This document shows positions 1-4,948 of a stretch of DNA of 5,747 nt, in pieces (the first letter of the stretch is position 1; each line of letters begins with the position of its first letter). The position numbers and the translations under genes are program-made. Source of the stretch: Bdellovibrio sp. (lineage in GTDB: Bacteria > Bdellovibrionota > Bdellovibrionia > Bdellovibrionales > Bdellovibrionaceae); contig JAGIAF010000216.1 of NCBI GenBank assembly GCA_017745015.1, forward strand, positions 1 to 5,747, in the 5' to 3' direction. The notes beneath the pieces are model-generated. The model made no database searches, was not told where the DNA came from, and worked only from the letters and a program-made list of their open reading frames with translations.

Positions 1-170
1 GCACGGTACACGCTACGAATCTCAGGGCGACCAAAGAACGCAGAAAGCTGTTGATCAAACAAAAGAGCCGCCACAATCGTCAAAATCAGGCTCACCAAAG
101 TAACAATAAGAATGTGTTTGCGTAGCTTTTTGCCGTTAGCTAAAAGCCCGCCGAATTGTTCAACAAGCAT
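1..170 (-). CDS. Membrane protein, N-terminal fragment (cut by window edge)
   Basis: An open frame of 56 codons runs leftward from an ATG at 170-168 and leaves the window without a stop. The start is supported by a strong Shine-Dalgarno AGAAGGA (complement of 176-182) five bases upstream of the ATG. The peptide begins MLVEQFGGLLANGKKLRK, then has one clear hydrophobic segment at about residues 20-38 (ILIVTLVSLILTIVAALLF), followed by a polar stretch with FFGRPEIRSVYR. The basic cluster before the segment suggests the N-terminus stays in the cytoplasm. The layout, one N-terminal transmembrane helix followed by a short loop, would fit the start of a PAP2-type phosphatase, but no catalytic motif is visible, so this is only a guess. 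It is divergent from the lipoprotein gene at 311. Confidence is high that it is coding and low on function. Confidence 0.75.
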   Translation of the reverse strand, partial: MLVEQFGGLLANGKKLRKHILIVTLVSLILTIVAALLFDQQLSAFFGRPEIRSVYR

Positions 171-189
171 GTAAATCCTTCTGAAAAGC

Positions 190-219
190 ATCTTAAGACA
201 TGAGCCTATTGCAATACAA
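190..219 (-). promoter_or_regulatory. Candidate sigma-70-like promoter for the leftward membrane-protein gene
   Basis: On the minus strand TTGTAT (219-214) and TAAGAT (195-190) are separated by 18 bp. The -35 matches consensus at three positions and the -10 at four. Transcription would start near 183, which puts the Shine-Dalgarno sequence (182-176) at the very 5' end of the message, so the leader would be very short. This is a motif match only. Confidence 0.33.
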
Positions 220-255
220 GGCCTGATGAGGGGTGACGAAATCTGGCCCAGCGCT

Positions 256-264
256 TGCTATAGC
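256..264 (+). promoter_or_regulatory. Candidate extended -10 element for the lipoprotein gene
   Basis: TGCTATAGC has the TGn extension followed by a -10-like TATAGC, and no convincing -35 lies at normal spacing. The core TGCTATAGCA (256-265) is also a perfect 10-bp palindrome. It sits about 45 bp before the chosen start codon. Weak, motif-only support. Confidence 0.25.
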
Positions 265-310
265 AGCTCCTGTCGAAAAAATCGTAACTGAAAAAACTTG
301 GAGGTTTTCA

Positions 311-1546
311 ATGTTACCTACGAACAAACACGCTCTTATTACGGCGATTTTGCTAGCTTCATTGAGCATCACGGCTTGTGGCAGCAAAAAAAGCGCAATG
401 TCTGGTCCAAAACCAACTAAAACTACAAATGTTGAAGCCCCAGCTGCTGGCGGTTCAACAGAGTCAGACCTTCCAGGTTTTGACGATACTTATAATCCAC
501 CAACGAATGGCAAGCCGGGTAAGGCTCCTCCGGTAGTATCGAACCCTTCGGTTCCTGCTCCTGGCAATTTGTCTCCAGATTATCAAACAAACAATCCTCA
601 AAATGTTGCTAACGGTGGTTACGGCAAACGCTTTACCGGTGGAGTGTCTGAAGATGGCTTGCTTTACACGTCTTCATCAACTGACTCTTTGATCGACTTT
701 ATCAGAACTCGCACTCCAGTTTCTGCAATGGCCGGTGCTATCACATCAGCAAAAATGAGCGTTGATGGAATGTCGGGTGATGTGAATGTAACTGTGAAAC
801 TGATGGAAGGCGGCGAGGAGAAAGTTTATAACATCGCGGGTTCCAACGGCTTTGAATATGGTTCTTCGTCGACAGTCCTTCGCGGTGTGCGTGAAGCAAA
901 TGGCGAAAGAACAACAGGTGGCATGCCAGCTGAAGGTACATTGAAATGTATGGACCTTGATGGCGGTTGCGAGACTTCATTGTTGAAGTTGAACATCGGT
1001 TATGTTGGTGCCAACTCTGTGGTTTATATCGTTTTCAGATCTACACAGACTTCTTTGTACTTCCACTTGCCAGCTGAATCTAAAGAGTCAGCAAATCCCG
1101 AGTACCAAGTACTTAAAGAAATGGCGATCAACACAATCAACAAATTGACTTACGATAACAGACTTGAATCTGCTCGTTTGGATTCTTGGGAAGTTGTTAA
1201 CGGTCGTTCGGGTTTTGCGAGTGTGATGAAAACATACTCTAAAGAGCTTCTAGGTTTTGCGGGTCCGTTGTTGGCTCCTGAATCTGGTACGGGAGTGAAC
1301 ATTCCTTTGGCGCGCTTAAACAAAGATCAAAACGATTCATTGGATCTGTTGGCTTTGACTGACACTCGTTTGAATTACGCAAACTCTATTGGCTCAGCTC
1401 GTTTGATTGCTAACAATGGTTTGGGTCAAATCCGCATCGCATTGAAAATGCGTAAGCGCGGAAACTATGCGCAAGATCAATTCGCGATCACGATCATGAG
1501 AAAGATCAATCCGATCATCGAATTGAACAACAGCATTCTGAAATAG
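311..1546 (+). CDS. Hypothetical lipoprotein with Pro/Gly-rich linker, 411 aa
   Basis: The frame stays open upstream to a GTG at 233, but the ATG at 311 is preferred because GGAGG (300-304) lies six bases before it and because the protein then begins with a classical lipoprotein signal: MLPTNKHA, a hydrophobic core at about residues 8-21, and the lipobox ITAC with the acylated cysteine at residue 23. Residue +2 is Gly, so there is no Asp inner-membrane retention signal of the E. coli type, and outer-membrane sorting is plausible. Residues 24 to about 105 are low in complexity (Pro, Gly, Asn, Thr), a likely disordered tether. A globular part of about 300 residues follows, with predicted strand-rich segments (DVNVTVKLMEGGEEKVYNI) and a Cys213/Cys220 pair (CMDLDGGC) that could form a disulfide in the periplasm. 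I do not recognise the family. The gene is monocistronic, with a terminator 36 bases after the stop. Confidence 0.9.
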   Translation: MLPTNKHALITAILLASLSITACGSKKSAMSGPKPTKTTNVEAPAAGGSTESDLPGFDDTYNPPTNGKPGKAPPVVSNPSVPAPGNLSPDYQTNNPQNVANGGYGKRFTGGVSEDGLLYTSSSTDSLIDFIRTRTPVSAMAGAITSAKMSVDGMSGDVNVTVKLMEGGEEKVYNIAGSNGFEYGSSSTVLRGVREANGERTTGGMPAEGTLKCMDLDGGCETSLLKLNIGYVGANSVVYIVFRSTQTSLYFHLPAESKESANPEYQVLKEMAINTINKLTYDNRLESARLDSWEVVNGRSGFASVMKTYSKELLGFAGPLLAPESGTGVNIPLARLNKDQNDSLDLLALTDTRLNYANSIGSARLIANNGLGQIRIALKMRKRGNYAQDQFAITIMRKINPIIELNNSILK

Positions 1547-1581
1547 TTCCTAAAACAAATATTGGTTCCCCCCAAGATTTG

Positions 1582-1615
1582 AAGGGCTGCAGACTCCAAG
1601 CTGCAGCCTTTTTTT
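1582..1615 (+). terminator. Rho-independent terminator of the lipoprotein gene
   Basis: Perfect 8-bp stem GGCTGCAG (1585-1592) / CTGCAGCC (1601-1608) with an 8-base loop, extended at the base by one G-U and two A-T pairs, followed by a run of seven T (1609-1615). It lies 36 bases after the stop codon at 1546. Confidence 0.92.
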
Positions 1616-1649
1616 ATTTCGGATTTTTTGGTCCCTTCGTGGCACTAAA

Positions 1650-1676
1650 TTGTTGGTATAAGCCTTGCTTTATAGT
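1650..1676 (+). promoter_or_regulatory. Candidate promoter for the secreted two-domain protein gene
   Basis: TTGTTG (1650-1655) and TATAGT (1671-1676) are separated by 15 bp, which is shorter than the usual 17. The -10 matches consensus at five of six positions. It would give a leader of about 30 bases before the ATG at 1713. Because a terminator precedes this point, a promoter must lie in this 97-bp gap if the gene is expressed alone. The exact elements are uncertain. Confidence 0.35.
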
Positions 1677-1712
1677 CCCTTCGCAGATTCTAATGATCCT
1701 TGGGGGGACAAA

Positions 1713-2732
1713 ATGACTCTAAAGCACCTGTTATATCTGTTCGTTTCTTTCTCGGTGATGTTTGGTCCATTGGTGGCAGAAGCCCAAAATCGCGGTCGTG
1801 GCGGAGGTTATGGTCATGGTGGTGGCGGTCCTCGTCCACTTCCTCCTGAACAACCAGGTTATCCAGGTCAGCCTCATCCGCCTGGTTATCCACCACAATA
1901 TCCACCACAGCCTCCAGCGCCGCCAAACCAACCGGCTCCAATTCCAGCTCCACCGCAATATCCACCAAGCAATGGTGGAAGTTATGATGGCTTGGAGCAG
2001 AAGTTCATCAACGTTCAACGTCGTATCTTCAATGAGCGTTTGCCACTTCTTTATCTTGCGCAAATTGATCGTCGTTACGACGGTTACACAGTGGAATCCG
2101 TTGTTGTAAATGTGATGGGTTCAGATATGCGCTCTCAAGCAAGTTTGCTGGTGAACGGCCAAGTAGATGGTTGGTACAATGCTCCTCGCGGAATGGTGAC
2201 GTTTGCTCCGCGCTTTAAGCCAACGATCGGTCGTGATCTTCGTAACTTGGAACTTGATGTACGAGGCATGATGGATATCGCGACGATTACTTTGAATCTT
2301 CGCGCGCCTTACGGTGGTGGAGGTGGTGGTTATCCACCGGGCAATCAGCAAGTGGTGTTACCGCTAGGAATTGCTCGTCGTCTTGTTGGCAACGACATGT
2401 TGGATATCACTCCGTATGTAAATGCATACGCGTACCGTGGTTACAAAATCACAGCAGTTGAAGTGGAAGCAGCCTCATTGATGAATGTTGCTTTCTTAGA
2501 CTTTGTGATCGATCGCCAACAGCAAGGTCCACGTTTGCAAGTGGGCCCTTGGATCCAACGTTATGTGATCAATCCGCAAAATGCGATCTTGGGTCAAACG
2601 GCAAATGTTTTGGCATTCTACAGTTATGGTAACTTGGATGTTCGCGGCGTTACGTTGTATTTAGAAAATTGTGGCAACGGACCAAACCCTGGCCCGGGAC
2701 CACAACCACCTCGTCCGCCCCGTCCTCGTTAA
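1713..2732 (+). CDS. Secreted protein with two related domains and Pro/Gly-rich linkers, 339 aa
   Basis: An in-frame TTG at 1665 would add 16 residues with no signal logic. The ATG at 1713 follows a G-rich ribosome-binding site (GGGGGG at 1702-1707) and gives a normal signal peptide: basic MTLKH, hydrophobic residues 5-21, and a likely signal peptidase I site after AEA (residues 22-24). The mature protein starts with a Gly/Pro/Tyr-rich stretch (residues 25-90; PPQYPPQP-like units) that is probably disordered. Domain A spans about residues 98-197, a Gly-rich hinge 198-210 follows, domain B spans about 214-318, and a Pro/Arg tail (319-339) ends the chain. The two domains look homologous: each has an early RR, then DGYTVESVVVNV against RGYKITAVEVEA, and each ends in a matching strand (ATITLNLR against RGVTLYLE). 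Only one cysteine (320) is present. No enzyme motif is seen, so a structural or adhesive envelope role is a guess. Function unknown. Confidence 0.9.
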   Translation: MTLKHLLYLFVSFSVMFGPLVAEAQNRGRGGGYGHGGGGPRPLPPEQPGYPGQPHPPGYPPQYPPQPPAPPNQPAPIPAPPQYPPSNGGSYDGLEQKFINVQRRIFNERLPLLYLAQIDRRYDGYTVESVVVNVMGSDMRSQASLLVNGQVDGWYNAPRGMVTFAPRFKPTIGRDLRNLELDVRGMMDIATITLNLRAPYGGGGGGYPPGNQQVVLPLGIARRLVGNDMLDITPYVNAYAYRGYKITAVEVEAASLMNVAFLDFVIDRQQQGPRLQVGPWIQRYVINPQNAILGQTANVLAFYSYGNLDVRGVTLYLENCGNGPNPGPGPQPPRPPRPR

Positions 2733-2758
2733 GCTGCTACTACATATAGTGTTTTGAT

Positions 2759-2792
2759 AAAGAGCTTCCGCCAAAACGGAGGCTCTTTTTTT
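2759..2792 (+). terminator. Rho-independent terminator of the two-domain protein gene
   Basis: A 12-bp stem (2759-2770 with 2777-2788, one T-G wobble at 2766/2781) closes a six-base CCAAAA loop, and the T-run extends to 2792. It begins 27 bases after the stop at 2732. Confidence 0.93.
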
Positions 2793-2887
2793 ATGCTTCG
2801 CAATAACTCCTGGTGCCAGATTTGAATCCCCTTGTTTTGGTCGATCTTCTGCGTTCAACTATTTGGGCAAAAGGAGATGATATTTCT

Positions 2888-3994
2888 ATGCAACACAATC
2901 AACCTGAGTTCGGCAAAGGCAAAGAAATTTCAACAAGTTCGCTGGTTCCACCGGTTCTGTCTGATTACATGAACTATCGTGAGTATTTGGCGGCTTTTTA
3001 TCAGTTTAAACGCAAGTCTTCTAAAGGCTCTTTGCGCGCTTATAACTACGCAGTTTTCTCTGCGGCAGCCAACATCAAGTCTCCAAATTATTTGAAAATG
3101 ATCATCGAAGGAAAAAGAAATCTTTCTGACGATATGATCGGCAAATTCGGTAAAGCTCTTGGTTTCAATAAAGAACAAACTGAAGAGTTCCGTTTGCTTG
3201 TGCAATTCACGCAAGCCATGGACCCTGCAGATCGCAATATGTATTTGAAGAAAATGAGCGAGCACCGTGTAGCTGGTAAATTGAAATCCGGAGAAATTGA
3301 TCGCAAATCTTTCGAAAAAGTTCCGAACTGGGTTGCATGGATCATCTACGCGATGGTGGATCAAGACGGTGTAGCATTTGATACAGCTTCTTTGAAAAAC
3401 CTTCTTCGCGGCAAAGCTTCCGAAGATGAAATCGAAAATGCATTAAATACACTCATCACTTCTGGCGATCTTCGCCGTGATGAAGTGACTGGTGAAATCA
3501 AGAAAGCTCGCAGCCTGACTGAATCTCCAGAGGACATCCCAGTAGCGCTTGTCAGAAAACTTCAATCTCAGCTTATGTACTTGGGCTTGGAATCTATTTA
3601 CCAAGATCAACCCACAGAGCGCGAGTTCGGCACATTGACGATGTCTTTGACGAAAGCAGAGTTTGAAGAGATTAAATTCAAACTTCGTCAGATGAGAAAA
3701 GGTTTGAACAAAGACAACTCTATCGCCCGCATGAAATCAAAAGGCGAAAGAGTCTACCAATTGAACATCCAATTGTTCCCGGTAACAAATGCAGTCAACG
3801 GAATCGAAACTGCTCCAATGATGCAATCAGCACTTGATGTGAAAAACGGTGTGATCGTTGAAACAACTCCAGAAGTTGCACCAGCGATGGCTGCAGCAGC
3901 TCCGCAAGCAAAACAGCCGGAGCAACCAAAAGAGCGTTCCAATGTCAGCTCGCTAGCAGCAACCGCAGCTTCCGCAGCCGATCTTTTCCGCTAA
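2888..3994 (+). CDS. TIGR02147/DUF4423 family protein, putative DNA-binding regulator, 368 aa
   Basis: An upstream in-frame GTG (2813) lacks a ribosome-binding site. The ATG at 2888 is preceded by AAGGAGATGA (2871-2880), a near-complete anti-SD match seven bases away. The protein resembles the TIGR02147 family. Residues 24-46 (LSDYMNYREYLAAFYQFKR) and a helix-turn-helix-like segment at about 52-95 (YAVFSAAANIKSPNYLKMII, then KRNLSDDMIGKFGKALGF) form the family's N-terminal region. Residues 148-210 look like a winged helix (WVAWIIYAMVDQDG, then a segment that separates an NLLRG and an IENALNTLITSGDL helix). Residues 250-300 end in YQLNIQLFPVT, the closing motif I associate with this family. 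Residues 301-368 form an Ala/Pro/Gln-rich tail beyond the usual end, which makes the protein longer than the roughly 270-300 residues I expect. No signal peptide, so cytoplasmic. It is a single-gene unit between two terminators, and its targets are unknown. Confidence 0.92.
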   Translation: MQHNQPEFGKGKEISTSSLVPPVLSDYMNYREYLAAFYQFKRKSSKGSLRAYNYAVFSAAANIKSPNYLKMIIEGKRNLSDDMIGKFGKALGFNKEQTEEFRLLVQFTQAMDPADRNMYLKKMSEHRVAGKLKSGEIDRKSFEKVPNWVAWIIYAMVDQDGVAFDTASLKNLLRGKASEDEIENALNTLITSGDLRRDEVTGEIKKARSLTESPEDIPVALVRKLQSQLMYLGLESIYQDQPTEREFGTLTMSLTKAEFEEIKFKLRQMRKGLNKDNSIARMKSKGERVYQLNIQLFPVTNAVNGIETAPMMQSALDVKNGVIVETTPEVAPAMAAAAPQAKQPEQPKERSNVSSLAATAASAADLFR

Positions 3995-4020
3995 GTTTTA
4001 AAGAAAATATTGATGAAAAG

Positions 4021-4046
4021 GGGAGCCCACAAGGCTCCCTTTTTTT
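4021..4046 (+). terminator. Rho-independent terminator of the TIGR02147 gene
   Basis: Perfect 7-bp stem GGGAGCC (4021-4027) / GGCTCCC (4033-4039) with a five-base loop, a G-T pair at 4020/4040, A residues upstream, and seven consecutive T (4040-4046). It starts 26 bases after the stop codon. Confidence 0.94.
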
Positions 4047-4145
4047 ATTCCAAAGAGCCCCCTTTTCGCTGCTCAAAAATCACGCAAACAAGGGCAAATG
4101 TACCGAAAAGTTGGACTGTCAGAAAACACGAATGTTATTCGGAGT

Positions 4146-4164
4146 AATTTAAGATTCTTAAATT
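4146..4164. repeat. 19-bp AT-rich palindrome
   Basis: AATTTAAGA (4146-4154), a single T, then TCTTAAATT (4156-4164): both 9-base arms are perfect complements. The one-base centre is too tight for an RNA hairpin, so a binding site for a dimeric protein is the more natural reading. It lies six bases downstream of a possible -10 at 4135-4140, where an operator could act. The bound factor, if any, is unknown. Confidence 0.55.
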
Positions 4165-4198
4165 TCAGAGCCATTTTGCCCTATTTTTTGGGCAACAC

Positions 4199-4219
4199 TG
4201 TGGATAACTCTGTGGAAGA
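4199..4219. promoter_or_regulatory. Consensus DnaA-box sequence plus a degenerate copy
   Basis: TGTGGATAA (4199-4207) is the exact complement of the canonical DnaA box TTATCCACA. TGTGGAAGA (4211-4219) matches seven of nine positions in the same orientation, with its start 12 bp from the first. Two boxes do not make an origin, and no dnaA, dnaN or gyrB gene is present here. A DnaA-regulated promoter, a titration site or chance are all possible. Confidence 0.35.
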
Positions 4220-4409
4220 CCCCTATAAATGGTGGATATCTGGACCTTTTACCAGGTGAATTGTCATGCTCACGTTAGAGTATCGTTAACCTTCAGTAAG
4301 ACAATCTGCACAAAATATCAGCAATGACGTGATGCTATTTTGATTGTTTCTGCCACACAAAAAGTGAAATATGTCCGATCATTTTGTGAGCACAATGTAG
4401 ATCAAACGA

Positions 4410-4418
4410 TGCTACACT
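4410..4418 (+). promoter_or_regulatory. Candidate extended -10 promoter element of ssrA
   Basis: TGCTACACT combines a TGn extension with a -10-like TACACT. Transcription would begin near 4425, ten bases before the mature tmRNA 5' end, leaving a short leader for RNase P to remove, as is usual for tmRNA. The -35 position shows no good match. Confidence 0.35.
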
Positions 4419-4434
4419 GTGCATGTATTCACAT

Positions 4435-4780
4435 GGGGGCGTACTGGCTTCGACGTGGGTGCTGAAACATAAGGAGCATACCGGGGCGGATGAGGACCTC
4501 GTTAAAAACGTCCATTTTGTAATTGGCAACGATTACGCACTTGCAGCTTAATTAATCTGCACGATCAACCTTGAGGTGGTTCCGCTCTTGGATTGATCGT
4601 CATTTAGGGACCTCGGCGTGTTGGGTTTTCTCCAGCAGACTCGCTTAAATTTACTGGGGGAGAGGTCTTAGGAATTTTGTCTGTGGAAGTCCGAGGACCA
4701 ATCTAAAACACTGACTAAGTATGTAGCGCCTTATCGCGGATCACTTGCGGACGCGGGTTCAATTCCCGCCGCCTCCACCA
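4435..4780 (+). ncRNA. ssrA: tmRNA (transfer-messenger RNA), complete, 346 nt
   Basis: tmRNA enters stalled ribosomes with SmpB, donates alanine, and supplies a short message that tags the unfinished protein for proteolysis. The 5' end GGGGGCG (4435-4441) pairs with CGCCTCC (4770-4776). The third pair is G4437-U4774, the alanyl-tRNA synthetase identity element. The 5' end continues TACTGGCTTCGAC (4442-4454), close to the conserved tRNA-like start. The T arm is GCGGG / TTCAATT / CCCGC (4753-4769), then discriminator A4777 and an encoded CCA (4778-4780). The conserved GACTAAGTATGTAG lies at 4713-4726. The tag frame is at 4525-4551, and G-rich/C-rich pairing segments before and after it are consistent with the usual pseudoknots. 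This is a one-piece form, not circularly permuted. No T-run terminator follows; instead a repeat block overlaps the CCA. Confidence 0.97.
4525..4551 (+). other. ssrA: tmRNA tag reading frame, peptide GNDYALAA
   Basis: Reads GGC AAC GAT TAC GCA CTT GCA GCT TAA and encodes GNDYALAA. The C-terminal ALAA is the protease-recognition end seen in most tags (E. coli ANDENYALAA). The resume codon is Gly instead of the usual Ala. An A lies four bases before the resume codon, matching the position of the conserved A86 of E. coli tmRNA. At eight residues it is two shorter than the E. coli tag. I recall this same tag for Bdellovibrio bacteriovorus but could not verify it. Confidence 0.88.
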
Positions 4781-4862
4781 TCCTTCGCCCTCCGGGCTAC
4801 GGCTTGGCGTGCCATTGGCTTCGAAAGTTAAAACTGTAGAGGTCGAAAGCACGCGAAGGATG
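4779..4862. repeat. 10-bp inverted repeat with nested arms, overlapping the tmRNA CCA end
   Basis: CATCCTTCGC (4779-4788) and GCGAAGGATG (4853-4862) are perfect complements, and the left arm starts inside the tmRNA's CCA. Nested within, GCTTCGA (4818-4824) pairs with TCGAAAGC (4843-4850) with a one-base bulge, so the right-hand strand is nearly continuous while the left is interrupted by a side region of about 29 bases. That side region contains GCCC-TCC-GGGC (4787-4797) and the dyad TGGC-GT-GCCA (4805-4814). From memory, similar blocks occur after tRNA genes in unrelated bacteria. It may act in 3'-end processing or transcription end, or be part of an inserted element. Confidence 0.65.
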
Positions 4863-4889
4863 TCCGCCATAGCTTTAGCGACGGCGGAC
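4862..4889. repeat. 28-nt imperfect hairpin repeat
   Basis: GTCCGCC (4862-4868) and GGCGGAC (4883-4889) form a perfect 7-bp stem. After a small internal loop, GC (4872-4873) pairs with GC (4878-4879) around a TTTA loop. It shares base 4862 with the end of the preceding inverted repeat, so the two form one continuous block. No T-run follows on either strand, which argues against a classical terminator. The sequence type resembles dispersed intergenic repeats I have seen in several phyla; this is recall, not a search. Confidence 0.6.
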
Positions 4890-4948
4890 CGTCTCTGCAA
4901 AGTTAAAAAAGTCTGATGTAAGAACAAAACGTGCAAATGATAACAAGC

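Larger units (their letters stand above)
4047..4434. other. 388-bp non-coding region upstream of ssrA
   Basis: No credible reading frame is seen on either strand. The region is AT-rich around 4120-4190. It holds a possible -35-like TTGGAC (4111-4116) with a -10-like TTATTC 18 bp later (4135-4140), a 19-bp palindrome just after that, a pair of DnaA-box-like sequences (4199-4219), and the short dyad TTGTG-AG-CACAA (4384-4395) shortly before the likely tmRNA promoter. The gap is long for a tmRNA leader, so an unannotated small RNA or a regulatory region is possible but not shown. Confidence 0.6.

Noticed and set aside
1880..1975. Short tandem-like DNA repeats (ATATCCACCA units)
   Set aside because: They lie in frame and encode the Pro/Tyr/Gln-rich stretch of the secreted protein. 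There are no constant spacers, so it is neither a CRISPR nor an independent repeat.
2807..2830. Minus strand resembles a tRNA 3' end (GATTCAAATC, then TGGCACCA)
   Set aside because: The flanks of the T-loop-like segment do not form a T stem, and no tRNA body or acceptor partner is present. Probably chance, at most a decayed remnant.
2930..3364. Minus-strand open frame of 144 codons opposite the TIGR02147 gene
   Set aside because: It lies wholly inside a well-supported gene, has no family resemblance, and its composition (many Phe, Arg, His) is typical of antisense shadow frames.
4199..4219. Chromosomal replication origin
   Set aside because: Only one exact and one degenerate DnaA box are present, with no cluster of boxes and no dnaA, dnaN, gyrB or rpmH next to it.
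4384..4395. TTGTG-AG-CACAA dyad resembling a CRP or lac-type operator
   Set aside because: The arms are only five bases, the CRP half-site spacing does not fit, and no cognate regulator is visible. Mentioned in the intergenic entry only.
4715..4936. Minus-strand open frame of 73 codons containing GWWRRRELNPRP
   Set aside because: It is the antisense translation of the tmRNA T arm, acceptor stem and CCA (WWRRRELNPRP is what such 3' ends give in reverse) plus the repeat block. Similar peptides are a known kind of spurious database protein.
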